This document shows positions 34,183 to 42,482 of a stretch of 64,000 nucleotides of DNA, piece after piece. Location of the stretch: assembly GCA_050251735.1 (NCBI GenBank), contig JBFWMF010000005.1:82469-146468 (forward strand). Reading direction: 5' to 3'. The stretch is from Desulfitobacterium sp050251735. Lineage in GTDB: Bacteria > Bacillota > Desulfitobacteriia > Desulfitobacteriales > Desulfitobacteriaceae. The position numbers were made by a program, and so were the translations under genes. The notes below the pieces were generated by a model. The model did not search any database. It was given only the letters and a program-made list of their open reading frames with translations, and was not told the origin of the DNA. Each line of letters opens with the position of its first letter. The first letter of the stretch is position 1.

Positions 34183-35262
34183 TCAGTTTGATCCCACCAT
34201 AGAATTAAGCTTTTCACCTACTAGCCTAAGTTCATCCAACTTTTGTGCTAAAAGTTGGGTGGCCTTTGCCTGTTCCTGAGTAATTACATTACTCTCCTCA
34301 ACATTTTTCTGGACCAGATTGACCGACTCGCGAAAGCGATTAAGCATCTCATCAATATTTCTGGCCGACTTGTTGCTCTCGTCGGCAAGCTTACGAACTT
34401 CTTCTGCAACGACCGAGAAGCCCCTACCATGTTCGCCAGCCCGTGCAGCCTCGATGGCGGCATTAAGACCCAATAAATTAGTTTGTTGTGCCACTCGTCG
34501 AATCACATCTAATATTTCGGAAATACCATTCACTTCGCGGGCGGCTGTGAGGGCAATATCAGAGGATTCCTGACTTGAAGCGGCCAGTTCTTCTGAGGAT
34601 GCCGTTAATTCCTGGATAGAAGAAGCTGATTGTTCCAAATCAGAGTAAAGCACATTCAGCACTTGTTCAAATCGCCGTGACTTCTCCCGTTCCTTATCAC
34701 GCTCTCGTTCTTGAGCCTTAGCAATTTTTGAGGCCTCATTGATTGACCTTCTCATGGCATTTAAGCCTGATTCGAGAGTATCTACAACAAACCCCCGTTC
34801 CTTCGCCACTGTAGAGCCACCTTTATCTCCCGCAATTGCATCTACTCCTATTTTTCTCAACTGTTCTAGTATTCTGGGTATATCCTCTAGGGTATTCCAG
34901 GGTCGAATATGTATCGTCAAGTCCCCTAAGGCAAAATCCGAATTCCCCATTTCTATATATCCTTGATGTGCTACAACCCCAATTTTGGTTGCTCCACTAA
35001 TGATTAGTCGATTGACTGCTTCGAAGATCTCGTCGATCGTCATGGTCAGTCCTACCACTGGTTTATCCGTGTACTTTTTCATTAAATCTACCATAAGACC
35101 CCTACTAATCATGACATCCACATGAGAATTGGCTTTGACCACCTCTGGGCCTTCTTCAAAGCTTACTACTTTGATGGGAAAAGATAAATTCAGCTCATGC
35201 ATTACCTGCTTTGTGGCTTCAGCCATTCCTGGAGTTAGTGCTGCAAAGAAAATTGAATCCAT
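34183..35262 (-). CDS. Cytosolic chemoreceptor with PrpR_N sensor domain
   Basis: About 359 residues without a TM helix. The N-terminal part (1-165) is a PrpR_N domain: FPIKVVSFEEGPEVVKANSHVDV, ISRGLMVDLMKKYTDKPVVGL and KIGVVAHQGYIE. After a charged coiled coil comes an MCP signalling domain with the hairpin tip core RRVAQQTNLLGLNAAIEAAR and AGEHGRGFSVVAEEVRKLAD. PrpR_N senses 2-methylcitrate in propionate regulators, so a cytosolic metabolite is the likely ligand here. The ATG at 35262 has GGGGGT 10 bases upstream; an upstream extension of 19 codons lacks a site. Confidence 0.88.
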   Translation of the reverse strand: MDSIFFAALTPGMAEATKQVMHELNLSFPIKVVSFEEGPEVVKANSHVDVMISRGLMVDLMKKYTDKPVVGLTMTIDEIFEAVNRLIISGATKIGVVAHQGYIEMGNSDFALGDLTIHIRPWNTLEDIPRILEQLRKIGVDAIAGDKGGSTVAKERGFVVDTLESGLNAMRRSINEASKIAKAQERERDKEREKSRRFEQVLNVLYSDLEQSASSIQELTASSEELAASSQESSDIALTAAREVNGISEILDVIRRVAQQTNLLGLNAAIEAARAGEHGRGFSVVAEEVRKLADESNKSARNIDEMLNRFRESVNLVQKNVEESNVITQEQAKATQLLAQKLDELRLVGEKLNSMVGSN

Positions 35263-35411
35263 TCCTTTAATACCCCCATTTTTCTCTTTGTAGATTTGTG
35301 CATAATATTTCATTATCAATGGGATAAATATTTCTAATATCTTTCATTAAGATTCTCGATTTTTTCACAATTCCTTTATGTCCAACAATTAGCAATCTTT
35401 AATTTTTGCAC

Positions 35412-35975
35412 TTACTTCTGCAGCTGCAAGGTTTTGCTTACTAATCCCTGTATAAGCTTGGAGATGGCGTTACGAGTAAAATCATCATTAAGTGTGCCGT
35501 TTTTGTCAAATTTCGTATGGGCATTCATGATGAAGACCTCTGGCTTGTTTAGGGGCTGAAGATTGAGCCCAACACAAACCTGGCGGAGGTGATATTGAAC
35601 ACGCGCCCCGCCAAGCATTCCCGTAGAAGCACTCATAATCCCCAGGGCCTTCCCATCCAAGGGCTTTCCTGCCCGCGAAGCCCAGTCGAGAGCGTTTTTT
35701 AGAGCCGGTGGAATTGAGTAATTATATTCCGGGGTGGCAATCAATAAAGCATCGGCAGCAACTATTTTCTTTTTAAATTCCTCAACGACCGAGGGGACAC
35801 CCTCTGCTTCTATATCTTCATTAAAAAAAGGTATCTGCGAAATGTCAGCGATTTCAATAAAAACCCCTTCGGGCTGCAACTCTTGGGCAGCTTTTAAAGC
35901 AGCAGTATTATATGAATTTCGACGCAAACTTCCGCTGATGCCTATAATTTTCATGACATTACTCATATTATCCAT
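35412..35975 (-). CDS. NAD(P)H-dependent FMN reductase
   Basis: 187 residues of the flavodoxin-like NADPH-dependent FMN reductase/chromate-quinone reductase family. The FMN phosphate loop is GSLRRNSYN, the isoalloxazine loop ATPEYNYSIPPALKNALDW, and a GKPLDGKALGIMSAS turn follows. It reduces quinones, azo dyes or metal oxyanions in studied members. Five residues may be extra at the N-terminus: MKIIGISGS is the usual start. Confidence 0.92.
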   Translation of the reverse strand: MDNMSNVMKIIGISGSLRRNSYNTAALKAAQELQPEGVFIEIADISQIPFFNEDIEAEGVPSVVEEFKKKIVAADALLIATPEYNYSIPPALKNALDWASRAGKPLDGKALGIMSASTGMLGGARVQYHLRQVCVGLNLQPLNKPEVFIMNAHTKFDKNGTLNDDFTRNAISKLIQGLVSKTLQLQK

Positions 35976-36101
35976 CTCACTTTCTTTTCAATACTGTCTT
36001 TAGAATTATTATACCTATATTCGATTCATAAGAAATAATTTTCTAAGAACCAATACTTTCAGACAGAATAGCCATAAACTCAAGTAAATGCTAACTAATA
36101 A

Positions 36102-36123
36102 GGGGCACAGTTAGCTGCACCCC
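36102..36123 (-). terminator. Weak hairpin after the rubredoxin-flavoprotein gene
   Basis: GGGGTGCA and TGTGCCCC on the minus strand form an 8-bp stem with two wobble pairs and a 6-base loop, followed by a short T-rich tract. It lies 32 bp after the stop at 36155. Confidence 0.4.
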
Positions 36124-36154
36124 TATGGTCACTTAGTAGAAAATGAACCTCAGA

Positions 36155-37927
36155 CTATGATTTTGATACCTGAAGTCCGGCAAGATAACCGAAAGTTAAG
36201 GCTGGACCAATTGTACTGCCACCGCCCCAGTAGGCATTGCCTGTAGGGGAGGCGATGCAGTTCCCTGCTCCATACAAGCCGGGGATTGGCTTGCCTTCGT
36301 AATCCAGTACTTGGGAGTGCGAATTAATCATCGGCCCGCCGTTAGTGTCCAGGGTACTCGAGGCCAGAATGATCGCGTAATATGGTCCCTCTTCACTCAG
36401 GGAGGCCATGGTATAATTTTTATTCATATCAGCCGGCCACTGGACGCCAGGTTTAGTGGGCGGGTAGGTAGTCCACTCTCGATCATAAGCAAAATCGCCG
36501 CGCCTGAAATCGAGATCGACACCGTTTTTAGCGTATTCATTGAAGGTCTGGACAGTTTCCACAAAGGACTCGTTAAAATGCTCATCTAAGGTGAAGCCAC
36601 CAGTCTTACTCTGCAATTGTTCTAATCTGGCCGAGATAGCTACGCCTAATTCCTTAAGGGTGTTACCGACAATCATGTAAGGAGCTATGCTTCCTGCCAT
36701 CGGGTACGGGGGATCACCCTGCCAAAGATCGGCCGTTCTTTGGTCGAAAACCATGAAAAGCAACATGTTCGTCCACTCAGCACGATTGGGATCCCAGACA
36801 AAATGCACCATACCACGATCTGTATAGTTCCTCTTCTCATTCATGACCCGCTTGCCATAGCGGTTGACTTCCAGCACACCGTCACCGGGAATAAAAAACA
36901 AATTATTCGAGCCATCGGGGTTCTCCAAGACGCTTTCAAAGACACTCTGGGCACGAAAAGCACCACTCATATTCCCTAACTTTGCACCGATCGCCCCACC
37001 TAAGCGAATAAAGTCACCGGTGTTGGTTGGTGCAGAGCAGCCCCCAAAGATCGGCCCCCTCTGAAAATGCAACATCAATTCCGGATTATGTGAGTAGCCG
37101 CCGGAACCAAATATTATGCCTTTTTTCGCAGAAAAGCTAACCAATTTCCCCTTGGTCCTAGCTTCCAGTCCAACGGCCCGTCCCGATTCGTCCTGGAGTA
37201 TTTTCGTAACTCGATGATCAACTAAGATAGGAATATCATTTTTCTCAGCCCAGGCTTTAAAGCTATTGATCAGAGCATAGCCATATGTCAATTCACCCTT
37301 TTCGTCCTGGGTAAACAATACCCGTCCACGGATCGAACGATTCTCCGGCAGGTGATCCTGATAATCCACCTGGAGCTTTCCCGTCCAGTTAATCTGTTCA
37401 ATCAGCTTAAAGGCCCCGATACTCTCGAGGTATTCGGTCATCTCAGCCCCATGATCCACCATGGCCTCGATTAAGGCGAATTCGTTCTGGGGAGCACCGT
37501 AGTGCTTTGCCTCGGGCTGATATAAGTGGGGGTAAGAATAACGAACCATGTACTTGAGGGCTTCCTCTCGGTTGTCGACAATTCCATGCTTACGTTGGAA
37601 ACGATTGTTCGGCATCCAGAAGCCACCGCCAGATCGTCTGGTTGTGCCCCCTATCTCACTAGCTTTTTCCAGCATGATAACCGAGCACCCTTCATGCTTA
37701 GCCGTAATGGCGGCAGAGAAGGCAGCTGCACCAGACCCTACAACCAGTACATCAACTTCTTGTCTAAACTCCGCGGGGAGGTCCGATTGAATTTGCTCTA
37801 CAGCACTTTCATTTTCTTCAAGGAGTCTAAACTCCTCTTTCGGCGCACCACATTGGGGGCAACGCTCAGGGGGTTCATTTCCGGTATGGATGTAGCCACA
37901 AACCTTACAAATCCAACGTTTCATCAT
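36155..37927 (-). CDS. FAD flavoprotein (fumarate reductase-like) with N-terminal rubredoxin domain
   Basis: 590 residues. A rubrerythrin-type rubredoxin knuckle pair comes first (C7, C10, C23, C26; WICKVCGYIHTGNEPPERC). After a linker, the FAD domain starts at VDVLVVGSGAAAFSAAITA with IGGTTRRSGGGFWMPNN, and ends with GNCIASPTGNAYWGGGSTIG. The fold is that of fumarate reductase/3-ketosteroid dehydrogenase flavoproteins; the acceptor is unknown. No TAT or Sec signal, so it is cytosolic unless exported with a partner. It follows the NapC-like gene by 31 bp, an arrangement fitting menaquinol-linked reductases. Confidence 0.88.
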   Translation of the reverse strand: MMKRWICKVCGYIHTGNEPPERCPQCGAPKEEFRLLEENESAVEQIQSDLPAEFRQEVDVLVVGSGAAAFSAAITAKHEGCSVIMLEKASEIGGTTRRSGGGFWMPNNRFQRKHGIVDNREEALKYMVRYSYPHLYQPEAKHYGAPQNEFALIEAMVDHGAEMTEYLESIGAFKLIEQINWTGKLQVDYQDHLPENRSIRGRVLFTQDEKGELTYGYALINSFKAWAEKNDIPILVDHRVTKILQDESGRAVGLEARTKGKLVSFSAKKGIIFGSGGYSHNPELMLHFQRGPIFGGCSAPTNTGDFIRLGGAIGAKLGNMSGAFRAQSVFESVLENPDGSNNLFFIPGDGVLEVNRYGKRVMNEKRNYTDRGMVHFVWDPNRAEWTNMLLFMVFDQRTADLWQGDPPYPMAGSIAPYMIVGNTLKELGVAISARLEQLQSKTGGFTLDEHFNESFVETVQTFNEYAKNGVDLDFRRGDFAYDREWTTYPPTKPGVQWPADMNKNYTMASLSEEGPYYAIILASSTLDTNGGPMINSHSQVLDYEGKPIPGLYGAGNCIASPTGNAYWGGGSTIGPALTFGYLAGLQVSKS

Positions 37928-37958
37928 GTTTTCCCTCCTCTATTGACTACTCAGCACT

Positions 37959-38258
37959 TCAGCACGGGCTCACCTCAAATGTGTAGGGATCTTTATCCCT
38001 AAGTACACCAACAAAGTCCTTAGTCCCAGTGTAGGCCTTATTTATCGCACCAAGAACCAAGCTATGGGGCACGTGGCAATCACCACATTTTGAATCTTGG
38101 CGATGGGCTGAATGCAAATAGGTTTCTACTTGTTCTTCCATGACATGGCAACTTCCACAAAAGACCGGTCCATCCAGGCCCAAAGCTGGGTGTTTTGTAA
38201 GTAACAGCAAACCAAAACTTAAAGAAAGAATCCCCACGATAAGTACAAGCTTTTTCAT
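37959..38258 (-). CDS. Short NapC/NrfH-like cytochrome c with two heme sites
   Basis: 99 residues: an N-terminal TM anchor (about 4-21) and two heme c motifs, CGSCH (C34-H38) and CGDCH (C58-H62), in the NapC/NrfH context GPVFCGSCHVMEEQVETYLHSAH. Family members usually have about 150-200 residues and four hemes. Here the chain ends at DPYTFEVSPC, about where the second half would begin, so it is either a natural half-size form or truncated. It should pass electrons from menaquinol toward the adjacent flavoprotein. Confidence 0.82.
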   Translation of the reverse strand: MKKLVLIVGILSLSFGLLLLTKHPALGLDGPVFCGSCHVMEEQVETYLHSAHRQDSKCGDCHVPHSLVLGAINKAYTGTKDFVGVLRDKDPYTFEVSPC

Positions 38259-38485
38259 TGCATACTCACATCCCTACACCATACTGTATTTGGCATTAGG
38301 ATAAAGGCCATGTGAAATTGTCGAAATATTGGTATTTATTATTGTAGATTCTCCAAATATTTCTTATTTCCTCTTCAATCATTCTAATTTGAACTACATA
38401 TTCTAACAAAACTTCCAGTATCACAAAAACAATAAAATCCCGAAAACACCATTTCATACTGCTACTACCCCCAAAACATAAACAA

Positions 38486-38513
38486 ACCCGGCAGCATATC
38501 TAAGCTTCCGGGT
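38486..38513 (-). terminator. Terminator of the ferredoxin-HesB operon
   Basis: ACCCGGAAGC and GCTGCCGGGT pair with one mismatch on the minus strand, followed by TTTGTTTATGTTTT. The 346-bp stretch 38259-38604 holds this hairpin and the NapC gene promoter region; no further gene was seen. Confidence 0.7.
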
Positions 38514-38604
38514 AAATACCTAATATTTAACTAAGCAACATGATTAAGAACCTGCTCACTTTTAAGTTTATTCACACCATAAGAAATGAAGTTGACTCTC
38601 TGAA

Positions 38605-38904
38605 TTAACAAGATGATAGCCCAGACCCTCTAATATAAAAGCCTCGACCATAGAAGTCGTCCGCATAATCAATAACTGAATCAGTAAGATATTCTTCGAA
38701 TGTGGACGAATAAACGACCCTAATTTCTTGAGATTCTACCATGATATCATTTTCCCTCTTTAACTCATCCAGAGTTAATTTAAAATTTGGCCCGCCTCAG
38801 CCATAGCCACCCATGGAAACCCTCAGCAACTTATTTTGCTGATTATCTTGTCCTGATATCAAATCTTTGAGCATTTCTGCTGCTTTTTCAGTTACTTGTA
38901 TCAT
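38605..38904 (-). CDS. HesB/IscA-like selenoprotein, UGA read as selenocysteine
   Basis: The frame from ATG 38904 to TAA 38605 has 99 codons with one in-frame TGA at 38799-38797 (codon 36). Both sides match one family: MIQVTEKAAEMLKDLISGQD before it, then RVSMGGYG-U-GGPNFKLTLDEL, and the C-terminal GRGFYIRGSGLSSC. In Cys homologues the TGA position is the conserved Fe-S ligand Cys of HesB-like proteins, which are known selenoproteins. AGAGGTG lies 6 bases before the ATG. A hairpin 25 bases after the TGA fits the bacterial SECIS rule. The ferredoxin gene upstream ends 47 bp away on the same strand. Confidence 0.88.
38760..38778 (-). promoter_or_regulatory. SECIS-like hairpin in the HesB-like selenoprotein gene
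   Basis: On the minus strand TTAACTC and GAGTTAA form a 7-bp stem with loop TGGAT. The loop begins 25 bases after the UGA and has G as its second base, both within the reported bacterial SECIS limits. The helix would be bound by SelB. Confidence 0.7.
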
Positions 38905-38951
38905 CTTTTGCACCTCTAAATCTTTAATTATTCTATTTGAATTACTCTATT

Positions 38952-39275
38952 TTAATTACTCTCTAGTCGCTTTCTCAAATCCGCTATTTCTTCTTCTAAT
39001 TCTTCTTGTTGAGTGACCATCTCGGGTTTGACAGAATGAGCCGGCCAACGAGAACGAAGTTCATCTAATTCCTTCTCTAGCCTTTGAAGATTTTGCTTAT
39101 CCTCTCGAAAGGTGATTGACCCCTGCATACATACCTCCACACATTCCTCACATTCTATACACTGTTCAGGGTTGACATGCGCCGTATGACCAACCATATG
39201 AATTGAGTTTTGTGGACAGGCGCGAACACAGCGTTGACAGCCAAGACATAGCTTTTCTAAGATATACGCCGACAT
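38952..39275 (-). CDS. Two-cluster 4Fe-4S ferredoxin with C-terminal coiled coil
   Basis: 107 residues. Two complete 4Fe-4S motifs, CLGCQRCVRACP (C10-C20) and CIECEECVEVC, fill the first 60 residues. The rest is a charged helix (LQRLEKELDELRSRW, EELEEEIADLRKRLE) predicted as a coiled coil, unusual for a plain ferredoxin and suggesting docking to a partner. It is upstream of the HesB-like selenoprotein and shares its strand, so the pair may work in Fe-S or selenium redox chemistry. Confidence 0.9.
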   Translation of the reverse strand: MSAYILEKLCLGCQRCVRACPQNSIHMVGHTAHVNPEQCIECEECVEVCMQGSITFREDKQNLQRLEKELDELRSRWPAHSVKPEMVTQQEELEEEIADLRKRLESN

Positions 39276-39402
39276 CTAAGCTCCGCCTCCTCCACTCTTC
39301 CTCCAAGTATCACAATTCTTGCACATTCAGTTCACATTACCGGGCTCCAATTCGGGCGTTCTAATATGAATCGCGCCCAACCGCGGTGAACAAATTGGTA
39401 AT

Positions 39403-39789
39403 TTAGAGTATAGATTTAGCAATTTCATAAAACTTACGATAAATTATCTCTTTTTCTTCCTTAGCAAGCCCTGACATCCCTATTTCTTTCAGGGTTTCTT
39501 GCAAGACCAAATGCTGATCGAGTTCTTCTCGAGCAACCAATGGAGACCTACCCAGACAACTAAATATATAATTTTCATCAAGTCCACAGTTTTCTTTCAA
39601 ACTACGTATGAAATAATCGTCAGGAACTCGCTCTCCTCGTTCAATCTCACTCAGATAAGAAGGATTCACTCCTAACTTTACACTCAGCTGCTGAATCGAT
39701 TTCTTTCTTTGTATCCTGCACTTATTGATATAGCGACCAATTTCTATAAAAGATTCTTTATTGCTCCTGAGTTCTCGGCTCAAGGCCAT
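39403..39789 (-). CDS. XRE/SinR-like HTH regulator
   Basis: 128 residues. An HTH_3 domain at about 15-70 has KSIQQLSVKLGVNPSYLSEIERGERVP. The C-terminal helical part (about 85-128) may mediate dimers. AAAGGAGG lies before the ATG. It is first in the strand order before the ferredoxin and HesB-like genes (127-bp gap), so it may control them or itself. A short inverted repeat and the second 118-bp repeat lie in its upstream region. Confidence 0.88.
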   Translation of the reverse strand: MALSRELRSNKESFIEIGRYINKCRIQRKKSIQQLSVKLGVNPSYLSEIERGERVPDDYFIRSLKENCGLDENYIFSCLGRSPLVAREELDQHLVLQETLKEIGMSGLAKEEKEIIYRKFYEIAKSIL

Positions 39790-39879
39790 ATTATTATCCT
39801 CCTTTCTTCGTGCATAACATGATTAGCACTATCTTCGGTTATTTACGCTCGGGGAATTCTACCCCTTGGGGGTATACGC

Positions 39880-39899
39880 GGTATATCAATAAATATACC
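39880..39899. promoter_or_regulatory. Inverted repeat upstream of the HTH regulator
   Basis: GGTATAT and ATATACC are separated by 6 bases, 91 bp before the regulator start. It may be an autoregulatory operator. Confidence 0.35.
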
Positions 39900-39928
39900 T
39901 TTAATATCTTACGAGGTCAAGATATTTC

Positions 39929-40046
39929 ATAAAGAAAACCCTGCTTCGCTGTGCCTTTAATGCGCACCCTCGTAAAAAGCGAAGTAGCTGGTTGCCCTTA
40001 TGCAGGAGGAAAGTATGCAACGTAGTTATACTTTCTGACAGTATAA
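39929..40046. repeat. 118-bp structured repeat, copy 2
   Basis: Identical to 7508-7625 in the same orientation. As with copy 1, it lies upstream of a minus-strand regulatory gene (here the HTH regulator) and directly beside a terminator hairpin of the next minus-strand gene. No target-site duplication is seen at either copy. Confidence 0.9.
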
Positions 40047-40047
40047 A

Positions 40048-40082
40048 AAATTTCCCTTAGAACTTTTGTCTAAGGGAAATTT
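40048..40082 (-). terminator. Terminator of the MarR-DsbA-pirin operon
   Basis: AAATTTCCCTTAGA pairs perfectly with TCTAAGGGAAATTT around a 7-base loop, with a T run on the minus strand. It lies 18 bp after the pirin stop. Confidence 0.82.
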
Positions 40083-40100
40083 ATAGCAATATCAAAATGT

Positions 40101-40943
40101 TTATTTGATGAACGTGTTTTCTTCTAGCTCCTTAAAAGCTAGATTGAGCTCTTCCTTTGTGTTCATCACGATAGGACCTCCCCAGGCTATGGGTTCGTGG
40201 AGAGGTTTAGCTGTGAGAAGCAAGAAGCGAATCCCACTATCCCCTGCCTTAACCCAGAATCTACGCCCTTCGTTGAACAACACTGCCTGCTTTTCATTTA
40301 TGATTGTCTCACTGTCTGGTTCAAACTTACCTGCACCTTGAACGATGTAGATAAAAAGTGTCCAATCCTCTTGACTATCTAAATACCATTCACTATTTGG
40401 TGCGACCTCCACATCAAGGTAATTGGCTTGCACATGCTTCCCAGCAAAAGCCCCAGGGGTGCCCAGATAATCTCCGGCGATCACATGGACCTTATTGCCG
40501 TTTTCCTCAAGGACAGGGATGTTTTCGCTTTTTATATCCCCATACTGTGGAGGAGTCATTTTATCTTGGGCGGGCAGATTTAACCAGAGCTGTGCTCCCA
40601 GCATTCGTTCTGCCGGCTTAGGCATCTCCTGATGAATGATCCCAGATCCCGCAGTCATCCATTGACAATCCCCATCCTTGATAACTCCCTTATTGCCGAG
40701 GCTGTCACTATGCTCCATTTCACCCTGAATCAAGTAGGTAATGGTTTCAATCCCTCTGTGAGGGTGCCAAGGGAACCCTTTAATGTAATCTTCAGGGTTA
40801 CTTGAGTCAAAAGCATCTAGCATCAGAAACGGATCATATTCTTTCGTGTCACGATAGCCAATCACCCGAACGAGCTTCACCCCAGCTCCATCTACAGCCC
40901 GCACCCCTTCAGTAATCTTCTGCACTGTTCTCAATTCACTCAT
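40101..40943 (-). CDS. Pirin-family cupin protein
   Basis: 280 residues with two cupin domains. The N-terminal metal site is FPWHPHRGIETITYLIQGEMEHSDSLG, followed by GDCQWMTAGSGIIHQEMP. The C-terminal cupin lacks a clear metal site. Members include quercetinases and redox-sensitive regulators. The ATG at 40943 has AAAGGG 9 bases upstream; the ATG three codons earlier directly abuts that site. It is the last gene of a MarR-DsbA-pirin operon, which fits defence against quinones or other electrophiles. Confidence 0.92.
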   Translation of the reverse strand: MSELRTVQKITEGVRAVDGAGVKLVRVIGYRDTKEYDPFLMLDAFDSSNPEDYIKGFPWHPHRGIETITYLIQGEMEHSDSLGNKGVIKDGDCQWMTAGSGIIHQEMPKPAERMLGAQLWLNLPAQDKMTPPQYGDIKSENIPVLEENGNKVHVIAGDYLGTPGAFAGKHVQANYLDVEVAPNSEWYLDSQEDWTLFIYIVQGAGKFEPDSETIINEKQAVLFNEGRRFWVKAGDSGIRFLLLTAKPLHEPIAWGGPIVMNTKEELNLAFKELEENTFIK

Positions 40944-40958
40944 TCTACACATCCCTTT

Positions 40959-41867
40959 CTAATTCATCTTACAAACGCCGGTTTCTTCATCGCAGAATAA
41001 TCCTTGTTTTTTCTCTTCAAGTAGGAGACCGTTTCCTGCCGGGATAACAGATATCATTTTCTTTTCCTGTAAATCCTTGACTAGAGCTTCCATTTCCACT
41101 GAGGTGTAAGCAAAGGCTTCTTGAATCTCAACGGGTGCCACTTTGCCGTATTTGCGAATAAAAGCCATGACATTTCCTATTGATTTTTTCGAGCTGAACT
41201 CTTTAACCTTATCTGCCGATATAGCCTTGATTACCGACTTAATAGCCTCATAATTCTGATAGCCCCTCATAAGCACTTCTTTCTCACCATACTTGACTAG
41301 AAAAGTAGGGAAGCCTCGCACCCCATAACGGACCACAAGCTGCAAATCTTCCATAAAAGCTTTTTCAGCAGAGCCATCTGTATATCTCTCGATAAACTTT
41401 GCCACATCGAGCCCAACCTCTGTAGCTAATTCGATCAAGACTTCTAGACGATTGGTTTGTCTGGCCTCTGTTTCTGTCGCTTCTCTGATCCGTCTTAAAA
41501 ATTTGTCGGCAAGCTCATCACTTTCCATCTGTGCTGCCTTATAAGCGATATTCTGAGGATAAGAAGAGGGATTTTCATTAGAGAATAGATTGAATCCCTC
41601 GCTTTGCACCGGCATACCATGCCTTGCCGAAGCTTCAAGCCAGTGCTTGGCAATTTTCCTGTTGGAGTGTTCCGCATCTCCCCCGATATCATTAAAGCCG
41701 TCATAAAAATCTCTAATATCCTTGACCAGCCCGCCCATAATGAATTTAACCTTTAATTGATCACCAAACCTCGTTTCGAGCTTTCTCAGCAATGGCTCAC
41801 TACCCCAGCACCATGTACAAACGGGATCTGTAAATTGAACGATTTCCACTATATCTTTATCTTTCAT
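40959..41867 (-). CDS. DsbA-family thioredoxin-fold protein (FrnE/SpxH-like)
   Basis: 302 residues. The active site VCTWCWGSEPLLRKLE (CxxC) begins the domain, an alpha-helical insert follows, and GVRGFPTFLVKYG carries the cis-Pro. The extra C-terminal part (about 225-302) ends with a second Cys pair, FCDEETGVC. No signal peptide, so cytosolic. It lies 52 bp after the MarR gene and 15 bp before the pirin start. Similar proteins act as isomerases or ClpXP adaptors; which applies here is unknown. Confidence 0.88.
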   Translation of the reverse strand: MKDKDIVEIVQFTDPVCTWCWGSEPLLRKLETRFGDQLKVKFIMGGLVKDIRDFYDGFNDIGGDAEHSNRKIAKHWLEASARHGMPVQSEGFNLFSNENPSSYPQNIAYKAAQMESDELADKFLRRIREATETEARQTNRLEVLIELATEVGLDVAKFIERYTDGSAEKAFMEDLQLVVRYGVRGFPTFLVKYGEKEVLMRGYQNYEAIKSVIKAISADKVKEFSSKKSIGNVMAFIRKYGKVAPVEIQEAFAYTSVEMEALVKDLQEKKMISVIPAGNGLLLEEKKQGLFCDEETGVCKMN

Positions 41868-41919
41868 TTCATCTTCACCATATTTTCATTTAATTTACTC
41901 TTATTTTATTGACTTTTAA

Positions 41920-42345
41920 TTATACAATTTTTCTAAGCAAACTAACTAGCTGATCCTTTTCTTCCTCAGTATATATTGAGAAGCAATTCTTCAGATCTTG
42001 TAGATGCTTCGGAAAGGTCGTTTCAATCTTATCTTTTCCTTTTTCAGTGATTGCAATCAAAAACGACCGCTTATCCTTGGGGTTTGCATGGCGTTGGATC
42101 AGGTTCTCTTTTTCAAGATTGTTGATGATCACGGTCATATTTCCACTTGTGGAAAGTACGCTCTCAATGATTTGATAGATCGTCATATCTCCTTTGTGGT
42201 ACAACGCTTCCAAAACCGCGAACTGGGCTAAGGTCATATCCCCTTCCTTGAAAATAACTGCTGATCTCCTATGCACTGCCTGTGTGGCCCTACTTAAAGC
42301 AATAAGGAGAGCCAAATCCAGTTTATCTTCTGTTTTATAAAGCAT
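41920..42345 (-). CDS. MarR-family regulator of the DsbA-pirin operon
   Basis: 141 residues with the winged helix: QFAVLEALYHKGDMTIYQII, STSGNMTVIINNLEKENLI and wing NPKDKRSFLIAIT. One Cys (C126 region, LKNCFSIY) might sense thiol stress, which is inference. GGAGG lies 7 bases before the ATG. A perfect 24-bp palindrome just upstream is its likely operator, so it should repress its own operon. Confidence 0.92.
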   Translation of the reverse strand: MLYKTEDKLDLALLIALSRATQAVHRRSAVIFKEGDMTLAQFAVLEALYHKGDMTIYQIIESVLSTSGNMTVIINNLEKENLIQRHANPKDKRSFLIAITEKGKDKIETTFPKHLQDLKNCFSIYTEEEKDQLVSLLRKIV

Positions 42346-42366
42346 GATCCAACCTCCTTGATATAA

Positions 42367-42390
42367 TTATATCACTAATTAGTGATATAA
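42367..42390. promoter_or_regulatory. 24-bp perfect palindrome, MarR operator
   Basis: TTATATCACTAA is followed directly by its complement TTAGTGATATAA. It ends 22 bp before the MarR start codon, where the promoter should lie, and has the size and AT content of MarR operators. Confidence 0.78.
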
Positions 42391-42412
42391 GCAAAAGAAG
42401 ATTTATTTCAAT

Positions 42413-42457
42413 AAAAAACGGGCAATTCAAAGACATATTATTGTCGATGAATTACCC
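42413..42457 (-). terminator. Terminator of the 49-residue protein gene
   Basis: GGGTAATTCA and TGAATTGCCC pair on the minus strand with one G-U, followed by TTTTTT. It lies 26 bp after the stop at 42483. Confidence 0.8.
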
Positions 42458-42482
42458 TTCTTATCCAAATTCAATGGTCAAT

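Noticed and set aside
37959..37964. TGA ending the NapC-like gene as a selenocysteine codon
   Set aside because: The frame closes again within a few codons and no heme motif or SECIS-like hairpin follows.
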